A stretch of DNA of 64,000 nt from Ignavibacteriales bacterium UBA1304 (GTDB lineage: Bacteria > Bacteroidota > Ignavibacteria > Ignavibacteriales > Ignavibacteriaceae): positions 62,001-126,000 of the forward strand of contig DBTY01000046.1 of the NCBI GenBank assembly GCA_002307295.1, written 5' to 3'. The notes under the pieces were generated by a model that was given only the letters and a program-made list of their open reading frames with translations, ran no database searches and had not been told where the DNA came from. Shown here one piece after another: positions 55,718-64,000 of the stretch (position 1 is its first letter; every line of letters starts with the position of its first letter). The position numbers and the translations under genes are program-made.

Positions 55718-56731
55718 TTGGTAGTAGTATTAGAAAAAAATATCAGCGATAAGCAGATTGAAGACGTAATAAAACATCTTGAAGATTTTGGATTCGACGT
55801 TCATAAATCTACAGGCGTTGAACAAATTGTGCTTGGAGCTATTGGCGTAAAGCCCGATTTTGACACCCGTAAAGTGAAAATCTTAGACGGCGTAGCCGAA
55901 GTTTACAGAATAACTGATCCATTTAAACTTGCAAGCAGGACTTTCCAAAACTATGATACTACAATAACAATAAAAGACGTTACTATCGGCGGCGACCAGG
56001 TTGTGGTTATGGCCGGGCCCTGTTCGGTTGAAAGCGAGAAACAGATTTTTACGCTTGCAGAAGCCGTAGCAAAAAGCGGCGCAAGAATTTTAAGAGGCGG
56101 CGCTTTCAAACCCCGCTCGTCCCCATACTCGTTTCAGGGCTTGGGCGAAGAAGGATTAAAACTAATGCGTAAAGCCGCAGACGAATTTAATCTTGTCGTA
56201 ATTACTGAAGTGATGGAAAACGCTCAAATTGAATTGATACAGGAATATGCCGATATTTTTCAGGTAGGCGCAAGAAATATGCAAAATTACTCTTTGCTTA
56301 AAGAGCTTGGCAAAGTTGATACTCCTGTAATGCTTAAAAGAGGGCTCTCCGCTACTATTGAAGAGTGGCTTATGTCTGCAGAATATATTCTTTCAAGCGG
56401 CAATAAAAATGTAATGGTTTGCGAACGCGGAATCAGGACTTTTGAAACTTATACAAGAAACACGTTTGATCTTTCGTCTATTCCTGTAGTGCAGAAAAAA
56501 AGTCATTTGCCAATAATTGCAGATCCATCTCACGCAGTTGGTTTAAGAGATAAAGTAATTCCAATGGCAAGAGCCGCAGTAGCCGCGGGAGCCGATGGAA
56601 TAATGGTTGAAATACATAACGATCCTGATAAAGCTTTATCAGACGGACCACAGGCTTTATTGCCGGAACAATTTTTCGATTTGATGAAACAAGCTAAATT
56701 AATTGCCGAAGCTATTGGCAGAACTTTGTAA
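55718..56731 (+). CDS. aroF: 3-deoxy-7-phosphoheptulonate synthase with N-terminal regulatory domain
   Basis: 337 residues starting at TTG (TGGAG upstream). Residues about 1-70 form a ferredoxin-like domain as in Thermotoga-type DAHP synthases, where it binds Tyr/Phe for feedback control. The barrel contains 'VVMAGPCSVESEKQ', 'LRGGAFKPRSSPYSFQG', 'QVGARNMQN' and 'IIADPSHAVGLRD', the KPR and DP(S)H sites of the type I-beta enzyme. It condenses PEP and erythrose-4-phosphate in the first shikimate step. It precedes tyrA. Confidence 0.94.
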   Translation: MVVVLEKNISDKQIEDVIKHLEDFGFDVHKSTGVEQIVLGAIGVKPDFDTRKVKILDGVAEVYRITDPFKLASRTFQNYDTTITIKDVTIGGDQVVVMAGPCSVESEKQIFTLAEAVAKSGARILRGGAFKPRSSPYSFQGLGEEGLKLMRKAADEFNLVVITEVMENAQIELIQEYADIFQVGARNMQNYSLLKELGKVDTPVMLKRGLSATIEEWLMSAEYILSSGNKNVMVCERGIRTFETYTRNTFDLSSIPVVQKKSHLPIIADPSHAVGLRDKVIPMARAAVAAGADGIMVEIHNDPDKALSDGPQALLPEQFFDLMKQAKLIAEAIGRTL

Positions 56732-56753
56732 TTTGCGGATGGCGATTAACTAA

Positions 56754-57836
56754 ATGGATTCAAATAAAGTAATATCTATTATTGGAATAGGACTTATAGG
56801 CGGCTCGATTGCGCATGGAATAAAAAAGCAAAAGTCCGGCGTAATAATTAACGCTTTTGATTTAGACGACGTACTTAACAAAGCTCTAAAAGACGGAACT
56901 ATTGACGGAAAGCTGGCTTCTATTGAAGAAGCCGCTTCTTCCGATTTGATATTTTTATGCATGCCTACAAGTTCGTCTCTTTGCGCGCTTGAAGCGCTTG
57001 CGCCTATTGTTAAATCCGGCGCTTTAATTACAGACGTCGCCGGGGTTAAGTCTGTGTTTTACGACAAATGGAAAAACCTGCAAAGTAAAGGGATTTACAT
57101 CGGCGGGCATCCAATGACAGGAAAAGAAAAAAGCGGCTATGAAAATTCCGACCCTCTGCTTTTTGAAAATTCTGTTTATATCCTTTCCGGCTCTGTTGAA
57201 GAAAACGACAATTATAAACTTCTGTCTGAAATAATAAAACTTCTTGGCGCTAGAGTTAAGTTTGTAGAGCCGTATCTTCACGATCAAATTGTGGCCTATG
57301 TAAGCCATCTGCCGCAGCTTGCGTCTGTAGCGCTTGTTAATTCGGTAGATCATACAAATGAAGAGCTAAACTTTCTTGATTTTGCCGCAGGCGGTTTCAG
57401 GGATATGACAAGAATCGCTTCAAGCGGTTTCACTATCTGGGAGTCTGTTATTAGGCAGAATAAAAAATTTATTCTTGAGTCTTTATCTTCTTTTGAGCGC
57501 GAAACAGAGCTTATAAAAAAATACATTATAAACGACGATTATTCGTCTCTTGCCGGATTGTTTGAGGCTTCGGCCAATAGACGAGACGTGATTCCTAAAA
57601 ATACAAAAGGGTTTATGCACCCTTTGCACGATATATATGTTTATGTTAAAGACGAACCAGGCGTTTTAAGCCGGCTTACAACAACCCTGTTCGATCATTC
57701 AATTAATATAAAAGATTTAGAACTGTTGAAAATAAGAGAAGGAACAGGCGGTACCTTTAGAGTGTCTCTAGAATCTGAACAAGACGCCGAAGACGCCAAA
57801 ACGCTAATTGAAAATCTTGGTTTTACGATAAAATGA
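56754..57836 (+). CDS. tyrA: Prephenate dehydrogenase with ACT domain
   Basis: 360 residues. Rossmann start 'IGIGLIGGSIAHGI', then 'DVAGVKS', 'GGHPMTGKEKSGYENSDP' and 'AYVSHLPQLAS' typical of TyrA. The last 70 residues are an ACT domain ('HDIYVYVKDEPGVLSRLTT'), likely binding tyrosine for feedback. It makes 4-hydroxyphenylpyruvate from prephenate. Together with aroF it couples the first and last parts of tyrosine synthesis. The MORN gene starts inside its stop (ATGA). Confidence 0.93.
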   Translation: MDSNKVISIIGIGLIGGSIAHGIKKQKSGVIINAFDLDDVLNKALKDGTIDGKLASIEEAASSDLIFLCMPTSSSLCALEALAPIVKSGALITDVAGVKSVFYDKWKNLQSKGIYIGGHPMTGKEKSGYENSDPLLFENSVYILSGSVEENDNYKLLSEIIKLLGARVKFVEPYLHDQIVAYVSHLPQLASVALVNSVDHTNEELNFLDFAAGGFRDMTRIASSGFTIWESVIRQNKKFILESLSSFERETELIKKYIINDDYSSLAGLFEASANRRDVIPKNTKGFMHPLHDIYVYVKDEPGVLSRLTTTLFDHSINIKDLELLKIREGTGGTFRVSLESEQDAEDAKTLIENLGFTIK

Positions 57837-59170
57837 AATACACTTATAGCCGATTAATATTTTATACTTTGCTAATTTATTTGTTTATCGGCGCAATTTC
57901 TTTTGCGCAAAGTAATGAACCCGACGTAAGAAAAACTTATTATAAAAACGGAAAAGTTAAAACTTCCGGAACTTATGTAAATGGAGTCCTTGACGGTTTA
58001 TTTTATGAATATAATGAAGACGGAAGTCTCTGGAAAGAATGGATATTTGTAAAGGGAAAAGAAGAAGGCCATTCTAAATGGTATTTTAGCAACGGCATTC
58101 TTAGCATCGACTGGAATTATCATAACGGGAAAAAAGAAGGTCTTTCCAAATGGTATTATGAAACCGGAGAATTATTTTCCGAACAAATTTATGTGAATGG
58201 ATTAATTGACGGCCTTACTAAAACTTATTATAAAACCGGCGAACTTCAGGGAGAATGGAATTACGTCAGAGGAAACCTTGAAGGAATTTCCAAAACATAT
58301 ACTTTAGACAAAAAACTTGAAGTTGAAAGAATGTACAAAAACGGCATTCAAAACGGTATTTCAAGAGTGTATCACAGCAACAACGTAATTGCAGTTGAAG
58401 CTAATTACGTTAATGATAAAATGAACGGAGAAGTGAGATTTTATGACCCGTCAAGATACTTAAGAGTTAAAGACTTTTATAAAAACGGAGAGTTGGTAAG
58501 CCGCGTGCGTTATGACTATATGGGCAAATTCGAAGTCGCTGAAAAAAACGACGAGAATTATTATGCTAATGGATGTATGAAAGACGAAACTTATTCTAAA
58601 GCAAATAAGAAAGACGGACCTTTTAAGAAGTACTATGAATCCGGCTTCTTAAAAGAAGAAGGGACTTACGTTAACGATACTATTAAAGGCTATGTTTATG
58701 ATTATTACGAAGGGGGAGTAGTTAGCCAGCGTAAAGAATACATTAACGGTGTACATAAAGGAATAACTCTTGGATATTACCCAACGGGAGAATTAAGATC
58801 GGAATCTAATTATGTTAACGATACTTTAGAAGGGATTTCAATTATTTATTCTAAAGATCATAATCTTGATTCATCTATGTACTTTAGCAAAGGGAAGGTA
58901 GACGGCGAGTTGAAAACGTACTACCCAAGCGGAATGACAAAGACTATTGAAGCGTTCAAAAAAAATGATATATTAAGCCGTATTACTTATTATAAATATG
59001 GCGCTGTTAAAAGCGAAGAGTATTATATCGGCGCCGCTCTTTCAGGGTGGGCAAAATATTATTACGAAAATGGCAAGCCTGAAAAAGAAGAATTTTATGA
59101 TAATGGCAATATGACCAAAAGTAAAGTTTATGATGCAAATGGTAATCTTGTCTCTACAAAAGGTTATTAA
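57833..59170 (+). CDS. Exported MORN-2/YwqK repeat protein
   Basis: 445 residues with a signal peptide ending '..GAISFAQ'. The rest is about 16 tandem units of 22-24 residues with the pattern YYxNGxL..E..YVNGxxxG, i.e. MORN_2 (YwqK-type) repeats. Such proteins form an elongated beta-sheet and sit at the surface or periplasm; function unknown. The toxin-antitoxin name attached to the family is not supported here because no toxin is adjacent. It is translationally coupled to tyrA by a 4-base overlap, without a clear functional link. Confidence 0.85.
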   Translation: MKYTYSRLIFYTLLIYLFIGAISFAQSNEPDVRKTYYKNGKVKTSGTYVNGVLDGLFYEYNEDGSLWKEWIFVKGKEEGHSKWYFSNGILSIDWNYHNGKKEGLSKWYYETGELFSEQIYVNGLIDGLTKTYYKTGELQGEWNYVRGNLEGISKTYTLDKKLEVERMYKNGIQNGISRVYHSNNVIAVEANYVNDKMNGEVRFYDPSRYLRVKDFYKNGELVSRVRYDYMGKFEVAEKNDENYYANGCMKDETYSKANKKDGPFKKYYESGFLKEEGTYVNDTIKGYVYDYYEGGVVSQRKEYINGVHKGITLGYYPTGELRSESNYVNDTLEGISIIYSKDHNLDSSMYFSKGKVDGELKTYYPSGMTKTIEAFKKNDILSRITYYKYGAVKSEEYYIGAALSGWAKYYYENGKPEKEEFYDNGNMTKSKVYDANGNLVSTKGY

Positions 59171-59176
59171 CAAATA

Positions 59177-59248
59177 GGCATCATGGTTCGACCATGACGC
59201 CCCAGGTCGCAAGAAAATTATTACTGGGCGGTCACGGTAGCGCCTCAA
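59177..59248 (+). promoter_or_regulatory. GC-richer structured element upstream of aguB
   Basis: Between the MORN gene and aguB (126 bases) lies a stretch richer in G/C than its surroundings. Hairpin 1 (59177-59201) has a stem GGC-TCATGGT pairing with ACCATGA-GCC around a TCG loop (one mismatch). CCCAG (59101-like position 59101 is not meant; it is 59101+100 = 59201-59205) pairs with CTGGG at 59224-59228, and GGCG (59227-59230) can pair with CGCC (59241-59244). These alternatives overlap, so only one may form at a time. No known riboswitch class is recognised. Confidence 0.35.
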
Positions 59249-59296
59249 AGCCCCAGAAATGATTGGTATGCGTAAACGTTTAATAATGGTTTAATT

Positions 59297-60187
59297 ATGA
59301 AAAAAAAGAAAAAATTTACAATAGGTCTAATTCAGATAGCTCTTTCTGAAAACGGCAAAGATAATCTAAAGAAAGCCGCTGTATGGATAGAGAAAGCGGC
59401 TAAAGCAGGCGCGCAGGTCGTATGTCTGCCGGAACTTTTTAAATCGCAGTATTTTTGCCAGAATGAAGACGTAGCTTTATTCGATCTTGCTGAAACAATC
59501 CCCGGCGAATCGACCGAAAAACTTTCTAAAGTAGCGGCAAAAAATAAAGTATCTATTGTGATACCTTTATTTGAAAAAAGAGCCGCAGGCTTATATCATA
59601 ACAGCGCCGTAATTGTAGACGCAGACGGAAAAAGTTTGGGAGTTTACAGAAAGATGCACATCCCTGACGACCCGGCATATTATGAAAAATTTTATTTTAC
59701 TCCCGGAGATCTTGGTTATAAATCGTTTGATACAAAATATGGCAGCATAGGAACGCTTATCTGCTGGGATCAGTGGTACCCGGAAGCTGCTCGTTTAACC
59801 GCTCTGCATGGGGCTGACGTGATATTTTATCCGACTGCGATAGGCTGGCACCCATATGAAAAAGAACAATACGGCGCGGCTCAACGCGATTCATGGCAGA
59901 CTGTGCAACGAGGTCATGCAGTAGCAAACGGAGTTTATGTCGCTTCAGTGAACAGAGTAGGCCACGAGAAAACTATCCCAGACGCGCCGGGCATTGAATT
60001 CTGGGGTTCGTCTTTTATATGCGATCCGCAGGGCGTAGTTATTGCGGAAGCGTCCGTAGATAAAGAAGAGATATTGCTTGCAGAAGTTGATCCGGAACAT
60101 CAGGAAGATATAAGAAGAAACTGGCCGTTTTTAAGAGACAGGCGAATTGATTCGTATAAAGAAATAACAAAACGATTTATTGATTAA
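59297..60187 (+). CDS. aguB: N-carbamoylputrescine amidase
   Basis: 296 residues of the nitrilase superfamily with the catalytic triad Glu-46 ('LPELF'), Lys-119 ('YRKMHIPDDP') and Cys-156 ('LICWDQWYPE'). The motifs 'IGWHPYEKEQYG' and 'DSWQTVQRGHAVANG' are typical of N-carbamoylputrescine amidases. It converts N-carbamoylputrescine to putrescine, CO2 and ammonia, in the pathway started by AguA, encoded 21 bases downstream. Confidence 0.95.
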   Translation: MKKKKKFTIGLIQIALSENGKDNLKKAAVWIEKAAKAGAQVVCLPELFKSQYFCQNEDVALFDLAETIPGESTEKLSKVAAKNKVSIVIPLFEKRAAGLYHNSAVIVDADGKSLGVYRKMHIPDDPAYYEKFYFTPGDLGYKSFDTKYGSIGTLICWDQWYPEAARLTALHGADVIFYPTAIGWHPYEKEQYGAAQRDSWQTVQRGHAVANGVYVASVNRVGHEKTIPDAPGIEFWGSSFICDPQGVVIAEASVDKEEILLAEVDPEHQEDIRRNWPFLRDRRIDSYKEITKRFID

Positions 60188-60208
60188 TATTATTCATGGA
60201 TTTTTAGA

Positions 60209-61297
60209 ATGACGATGAAAAAAAATAATTCCGCTGAAACTGATAAAGAAAACTTAAGACTTCCGGCTGAGTGGGAAAATCACGAAGCTACCTGGATCGG
60301 CTGGCCGCATAATAAAGAGGACTGGCCTGGTAAAATAGAAATTATTCAATGGGTTTACGGCGAAATTGTGAGCAAAATTTCACAAAAAGAAAAAGTAAGA
60401 ATTATCGTTAATTCTAAAGCTCATGAAGAGCAGGCTAAAAAAGTTTTGCAGCTTGCAGAAATTAAACTAAAGAATATCGAGTTTTACATCCTGCCTACTA
60501 ACAGGGGCTGGTTGAGGGATTCGGGCCCGGCTTTTGTTTTAGCCGATAGTAAAATTAAACAGGTTAGCTTTGGTTTTAACGCCTGGGCAAAATATGATAA
60601 CTGGAAGAAAGACGTTAAAGTCCCCGCGATGATTTCAGAATGGCGTAAACTTAAGGAGACCGAAGTATTCTATAACAATAAAAGAGTTGTATTGGAAGGG
60701 GGAAGCATTGACGGCAATGGCTCTGGAACCTTGCTTACTACTGAAGAATGTCTTCTCGATAAAAAAATACAGGTAAGAAATCCTGGATTTGCAAAAGCAG
60801 ATTATGAAAAAGTATTTGACGAATATCTCGGCGTTAAAAAAGTTATCTGGCTTGGAAAAGGAATTGCAGGAGACGATACTCATGGTCATGTAGACGACTT
60901 ATGCCGTTTTGTAAATGCAAATACTGTCGTTCTTGTTCAGGAAAATGATAAGAAAGAAAAAAATTATAAACCGCTAAATGAAAACAGGGAACGCCTTCAG
61001 GGAGCAAAAACAGCTGACGGACAAAAGCTTAATACAGTTTATCTGCCTATGCCCTCGCCAATAGTATTTGATGGAATGAGATTGCCTGCAAGTTACGCTA
61101 ATTTTTATATTTCTAATAATGCGGTTTTAGTCCCGACCTTTAACGATCCGAACGATAGAATTGCGCTTGGCATACTTTCCGAATTGTTTGAAGACCGTCA
61201 GGTAATTGGCGTCCATTCTGTAGATTTAGTCTGGGGCTTAGGAACCATCCATTGCCTGACGCATGAACAGGCCGCCGCCCCGGTAAAAAAGAAGTAA
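60209..61297 (+). CDS. aguA: Agmatine deiminase
   Basis: 362 residues of the PPAD-like fold: 'RLPAEWENHEATWIGWPHN' at the start, 'NRGWLRDSGPAFV', 'VLEGGSIDGNGSG', 'DDTHGHVDD' and the catalytic Cys-349 in 'GTIHCLTHEQAA'. It converts agmatine to N-carbamoylputrescine, the substrate of AguB. aguB-aguA form one operon, giving putrescine from agmatine without agmatinase. An arginine decarboxylase is not in this window. An in-frame ATG at 60215 is an alternative start. Confidence 0.95.
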   Translation: MTMKKNNSAETDKENLRLPAEWENHEATWIGWPHNKEDWPGKIEIIQWVYGEIVSKISQKEKVRIIVNSKAHEEQAKKVLQLAEIKLKNIEFYILPTNRGWLRDSGPAFVLADSKIKQVSFGFNAWAKYDNWKKDVKVPAMISEWRKLKETEVFYNNKRVVLEGGSIDGNGSGTLLTTEECLLDKKIQVRNPGFAKADYEKVFDEYLGVKKVIWLGKGIAGDDTHGHVDDLCRFVNANTVVLVQENDKKEKNYKPLNENRERLQGAKTADGQKLNTVYLPMPSPIVFDGMRLPASYANFYISNNAVLVPTFNDPNDRIALGILSELFEDRQVIGVHSVDLVWGLGTIHCLTHEQAAAPVKKK

Positions 61298-61300
61298 GCG

Positions 61301-62524
61301 CTATTTATTATTGTTCATTCTTTTTGATATCTTGTCGAAGATGGTATCAACCTGAATATCTTTTTCTTTACTGACCAATATCTTTATTCTTAAACGCGTA
61401 AGGACTAATCCAGCTGTCGCAAGTATTGCAAGATGAATTATTTGCGGCAATACGTCGTTAAAGCCCGCGCCCATTTGAGCTATTCTTGCAAAAGCGCTAA
61501 GATATGGCGTGGTTGGAAAAATTTGAGTAAGATATTGTAACGCAACCGGCATCGATCTCATTGGCCACGAATAACCAGACATCAGGAAAAAAGGATAAGT
61601 AGTAAATACAAAAAACTGCAAAGCCATTATCTTACGCTCAAAAAACGAAGCTATAAAAATACCCACAAACATTACGGATAATAATAAAAGCGCAGTCGCA
61701 ACTACAAGCGCAAAAACACTTCCTTCAAGCCGTTGGGAGTACATATTAAAAATAAATGTAAAGAAGAAAAAAGCATAACAGGAATAAAGGATAAAATAGA
61801 TCGCTCCTTTACCCATAATTAAAGCCCAGGGGCTTCCGTTCGCCGTATAAAACAATTCTCTTATGGTGTGGTTCTCTCTTTCTTTCGCTACGCTTTCCGA
61901 TAGCCCTATTAGCAGAGTCTGCTGCAAAATAAGAATGATAATCCCGGCGATCATAAAATCGCCATAACTTTCGGTAGTGTTAAAAAGCGAACGCAAATCA
62001 AGACTTAGAGGATCGGCTGCTCTTTTAGCCTGATTAATATTATATCCGGCTGACTCAAAGAACTGTACTTTTGTTTTCGTCCCAGTTGCAAGAGCAATTT
62101 CGTTAACTGCTTTATTCATATCGTTAGAAACTAAAAACCGGGTTGTATTTAAAAAGAGTCTGAGGTCTGCGCCTTTGCCTCTTTTTACGTCCTTTTCAAA
62201 ATCTCTCTCTATGTATATAATGCCCTGCGCTTCCATAGAGTAAATATATTCTTTCGCTTCTTCAAGATTTCCGGTTACCTTCATAACCTTTATCATTGGA
62301 TGGGCGTCAATTTCTTTAATAAGCGTTTCTGAAGTTTTAGAATGATCCATATCAACAACAATGGTGTTGATATCGCGCTCTGTTTTATTCATGTAAATAG
62401 AACAATAGAAAAATGCATAAAAGAGAGGGGATAATAATATAATAGTGATTATATTTCTATCCTTTGCAATAAATGCCGCTTCTCTTTTGAAAACTTCAAA
62501 AAGGCCTCTCAATCTTCTATTCAT
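61301..62524 (-). CDS. ABC-2 type transporter permease (second of a pair)
   Basis: 407 residues: one N-terminal helix ('NIITIILLSPLFYAFFYC'), a large extracytoplasmic domain (about 45-180), then five helices with 'RENHTIRELF' and 'GYSWPMRSMP', as in the YbhS/YhhJ-type ABC-2 membrane proteins (CDS DUF-type ABC2_membrane_3). It exports drugs or cell-envelope components together with its partner gene upstream and the HlyD protein. The 8-base overlap with the previous permease indicates coupled translation. It converges with aguA. Confidence 0.87.
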   Translation of the reverse strand: MNRRLRGLFEVFKREAAFIAKDRNIITIILLSPLFYAFFYCSIYMNKTERDINTIVVDMDHSKTSETLIKEIDAHPMIKVMKVTGNLEEAKEYIYSMEAQGIIYIERDFEKDVKRGKGADLRLFLNTTRFLVSNDMNKAVNEIALATGTKTKVQFFESAGYNINQAKRAADPLSLDLRSLFNTTESYGDFMIAGIIILILQQTLLIGLSESVAKERENHTIRELFYTANGSPWALIMGKGAIYFILYSCYAFFFFTFIFNMYSQRLEGSVFALVVATALLLLSVMFVGIFIASFFERKIMALQFFVFTTYPFFLMSGYSWPMRSMPVALQYLTQIFPTTPYLSAFARIAQMGAGFNDVLPQIIHLAILATAGLVLTRLRIKILVSKEKDIQVDTIFDKISKRMNNNK

Positions 62525-63722
62525 TGTTAGGCTCCTCCTGAGATGGAATAGCTAAAGACTTTCTCATTCTTATTTTTAACATTATCATAATTACAATAAA
62601 CGATACAACTAAAAAGACCGACAACTTTAAGGTTTCAGGCAGCGCATATTTTATTGGCGCGTTCATCTGGTATATTTTTAGAAACCCTGTAAGAAAATGC
62701 GTATAAGGAATTGTTTGCGCATAAAGCTGGTGAACTTCCGGCATGCCCCATAAAGGAAACGTGTAGCCGCTAAAAATAAATGCCGGAGTATTAATAAACA
62801 GGGCTACTTCTGTAGCCATCTGCTGATCGGGAAAAACTGTTCCAATAGCAAACCCATAAAAAAACGATACAATGACGAAGAAAAGTAAAAACAATACCGT
62901 ATAAAGGACAGAACCCAATATAGGTATGTTGAATAACGTGAAGAATACGCCGAGTATCATCAATGCGGTAGCTGAATGAATACATAAATGCGGAATGGAT
63001 TTGCCTATTAGGACGGGGAATATTCTGCCTCCGGCCAAGTCAGTAAGCTCTCTGAATGTATTATGAGTAATTTCTGAACTTATAAGCAAAACCGCTACTA
63101 CCATTATTATCATTTGAAGAATTACTGTTAATAGCCCTGGCGTCAGGTAATTTTCGTAACTGTAGTTCGGGTTGAATAATATTTGCGTCTGAACTCTGAT
63201 GGGGCTTAAAATATTCATCGCCTGATCTTCTTTGAGTCCTGCGGATAATAATTTTTTACGAACAGCTCCTGCCGAAACCATTTTTATTATTTTAACGCCG
63301 TCATTATATATATAATTGCTGGTTACTAAGTTTGTTGTTCCTTTGAATAATATTACTCCGGTAGATTTTCCGTTTTTTAAGCTGGACTCCATATGTTCAG
63401 GAATAAAAAACGCTCCCTGAATATTTCCTTTAAGAAACTGCGCCTTAATCTCGCTGATGGAATTTACGTTAATAACGTTAGTCATCGAACTGGTAGATTC
63501 AATGTATCTAATTATCAACCGGGAGGTTTCGCTATGATCCTGGTCGCAGATTGCAACTGGCACTTTATGAACTAATTCAAATTTATATATTGATGCAAAT
63601 ATGGTAAAAAGAATAATAGGGAGAATGATAGAAAGTATATAAAGCGTCTTTCTATCGGCAATCCTATGCAGTTCTCTTTTTAATATAGCAAGAGTCGGCG
63701 AATTTATTTTTTCATTTTTCAT
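62517..63722 (-). CDS. ABC-2 type transporter permease (first of a pair)
   Basis: 401 residues with the same layout as its downstream paralogue: a helix at about 27-48 ('LYILSIILPIILFTIFAS'), an extracytoplasmic domain with 'VAICDQDHSETSRLI' (paralogue: 'VVDMDHSKTSETLI'), then five helices with 'THNTFRELTDL' and 'GYTFPLWGMP'. The two permeases probably form a heterodimer. No ATPase gene is present in the window; some operons of this kind lack one, or it may lie beyond the window edge. Confidence 0.87.
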   Translation of the reverse strand: MKNEKINSPTLAILKRELHRIADRKTLYILSIILPIILFTIFASIYKFELVHKVPVAICDQDHSETSRLIIRYIESTSSMTNVINVNSISEIKAQFLKGNIQGAFFIPEHMESSLKNGKSTGVILFKGTTNLVTSNYIYNDGVKIIKMVSAGAVRKKLLSAGLKEDQAMNILSPIRVQTQILFNPNYSYENYLTPGLLTVILQMIIMVVAVLLISSEITHNTFRELTDLAGGRIFPVLIGKSIPHLCIHSATALMILGVFFTLFNIPILGSVLYTVLFLLFFVIVSFFYGFAIGTVFPDQQMATEVALFINTPAFIFSGYTFPLWGMPEVHQLYAQTIPYTHFLTGFLKIYQMNAPIKYALPETLKLSVFLVVSFIVIMIMLKIRMRKSLAIPSQEEPNNE

Positions 63723-63746
63723 CTTGAACGTTTGCGCATTTTAAAT

Positions 63747-64000
63747 TTATAAAACTATATTTACAGTCATGCCTGGTCTTAAACCAGTGACTGAGCCTTT
63801 AGGCTTTAGTTTTACTTCAAAAGTTTTCAAGTCAAAATCGCCTTTCTGATTAGTTGGTTTCCAGTTGGCAAAGTCGCCCATAGGAGCGATATATGTAACC
63901 TGAAAATCGGCTTTAACGTTGCCTAAAGCGGGGATAGTTCCGTGGAAAGTGGAACCTATTTTAACTTTAGCCATATAGTCTTCTCTAAGCTGTAAAACTA
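63747..64000 (-). CDS. HlyD-family periplasmic adaptor, C-terminal part, cut by window edge
   Basis: The frame is open to the window end, and the residues before the in-window ATG at 63974 (..VLQLRED Y) fit the family, so the gene begins outside. The visible C-terminus contains the adaptor beta-barrel ('KVKIGSTFHG', 'GNVKADFQVTYIAP') and the membrane-proximal end 'VTGLRPGMTVNIVL'. These adaptors bridge an inner-membrane exporter and TolC. It is upstream of the two ABC-2 permeases by 24 bases, in one operon. Confidence 0.85.
   Translation of the reverse strand, partial: VLQLREDYMAKVKIGSTFHGTIPALGNVKADFQVTYIAPMGDFANWKPTNQKGDFDLKTFEVKLKPKGSVTGLRPGMTVNIVL

Noticed and set aside
57833..59170. Toxin-antitoxin system because of the YwqK 'antitoxin' family label
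   Set aside because: No toxin gene adjoins it, and it is an exported repeat protein coupled to tyrA.
59181..59197. T-arm-like GGTTCGACC sequence suggesting a tRNA
   Set aside because: The loop is only 5 bases, and no acceptor, D or anticodon arms can be built around it.

Overview
The window looks like chromosomal DNA of a Bacteroidota/Chlorobi-group bacterium, most probably an Ignavibacteria-like lineage. The evidence is low GC (by eye about one third), many exported proteins with TonB-receptor, DUF4249 and PorV/PorQ families, and C-terminal type IX secretion (T9SS) sorting domains of the 'NYPNPFNP' kind that Ignavibacteria use heavily. There is no phage, transposon, integron, CRISPR array, rRNA or tRNA that I can support. 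Gene order is dense, with many 1-4 base start/stop overlaps (ATGA, GTGA, TTGA, TAATG) and several GTG/TTG starts. Shine-Dalgarno sequences of the GGAG/AAGGA type are common, and two upstream regions carry TTGACA-17 bp-TAnnnT promoters.

Layout. 1-3.9 kb: end of a DUF116 gene, a U32 peptidase-family gene, a CYTH triphosphatase-like gene and a DUF2400 protein. 3.9-11.3 kb: a peptide-use block with an OPT oligopeptide transporter, a small PqqD-fold protein, dipeptidase PepD, an MFS transporter, an outer-membrane-like protein and an M29-type aminopeptidase. 11.5-15.8 kb: a TonB-dependent receptor followed by two tandem, diverged DUF4249 lipoproteins. 15.8-17.2 kb: an amino-acid permease on the minus strand. 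17.4-29.7 kb: a surface/secretion block with a large TonB-receptor, an FN3 secreted protein, a PorV/PorQ barrel, two beta-propeller proteins (one lipoprotein, one T9SS-sorted), a small exported protein and a GHL10 glycosyl hydrolase-like protein with a T9SS tail.

29.9-36.5 kb: an M1 metallopeptidase coupled to a membrane protein, then def-fmt (N-terminal formyl-Met processing), a cystathionine gamma-synthase-type enzyme and, on the other strand, prfB-yjbQ-PP2C phosphatase. prfB needs a programmed +1 frameshift, and the in-frame stop at the shift site is TAA instead of the usual TGA; this is the most unusual single observation here. 38.3-48.2 kb: cupin, CNNM/CBS protein, acyl-CoA synthetase, exported thioredoxin, PepF, a CBS-less IMPDH/GMP-reductase homologue, a P-loop kinase-like protein with a degenerate Walker A, FabF and a PAP2 phosphatase. 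48.3-53 kb: a hybrid histidine kinase, ornithine aminotransferase and a VanX-type D-Ala-D-Ala dipeptidase. 53-61.3 kb: mutS-aroF-tyrA-MORN operon, then aguB-aguA for agmatine to putrescine, preceded by a GC-richer structured spacer. 61.3-64 kb: two ABC-2 permeases and the end of an HlyD-family adaptor.

I did not find a clearly new multi-gene system. Most genes are recognisable housekeeping, peptide-metabolism or cell-surface genes. The points worth checking are the prfB shift site, the OPT-PqqD-PepD cassette, the two nucleotide-metabolism proteins with altered motifs, the attenuator-like hairpin directly before the MFS gene, and the structured spacer before aguB.
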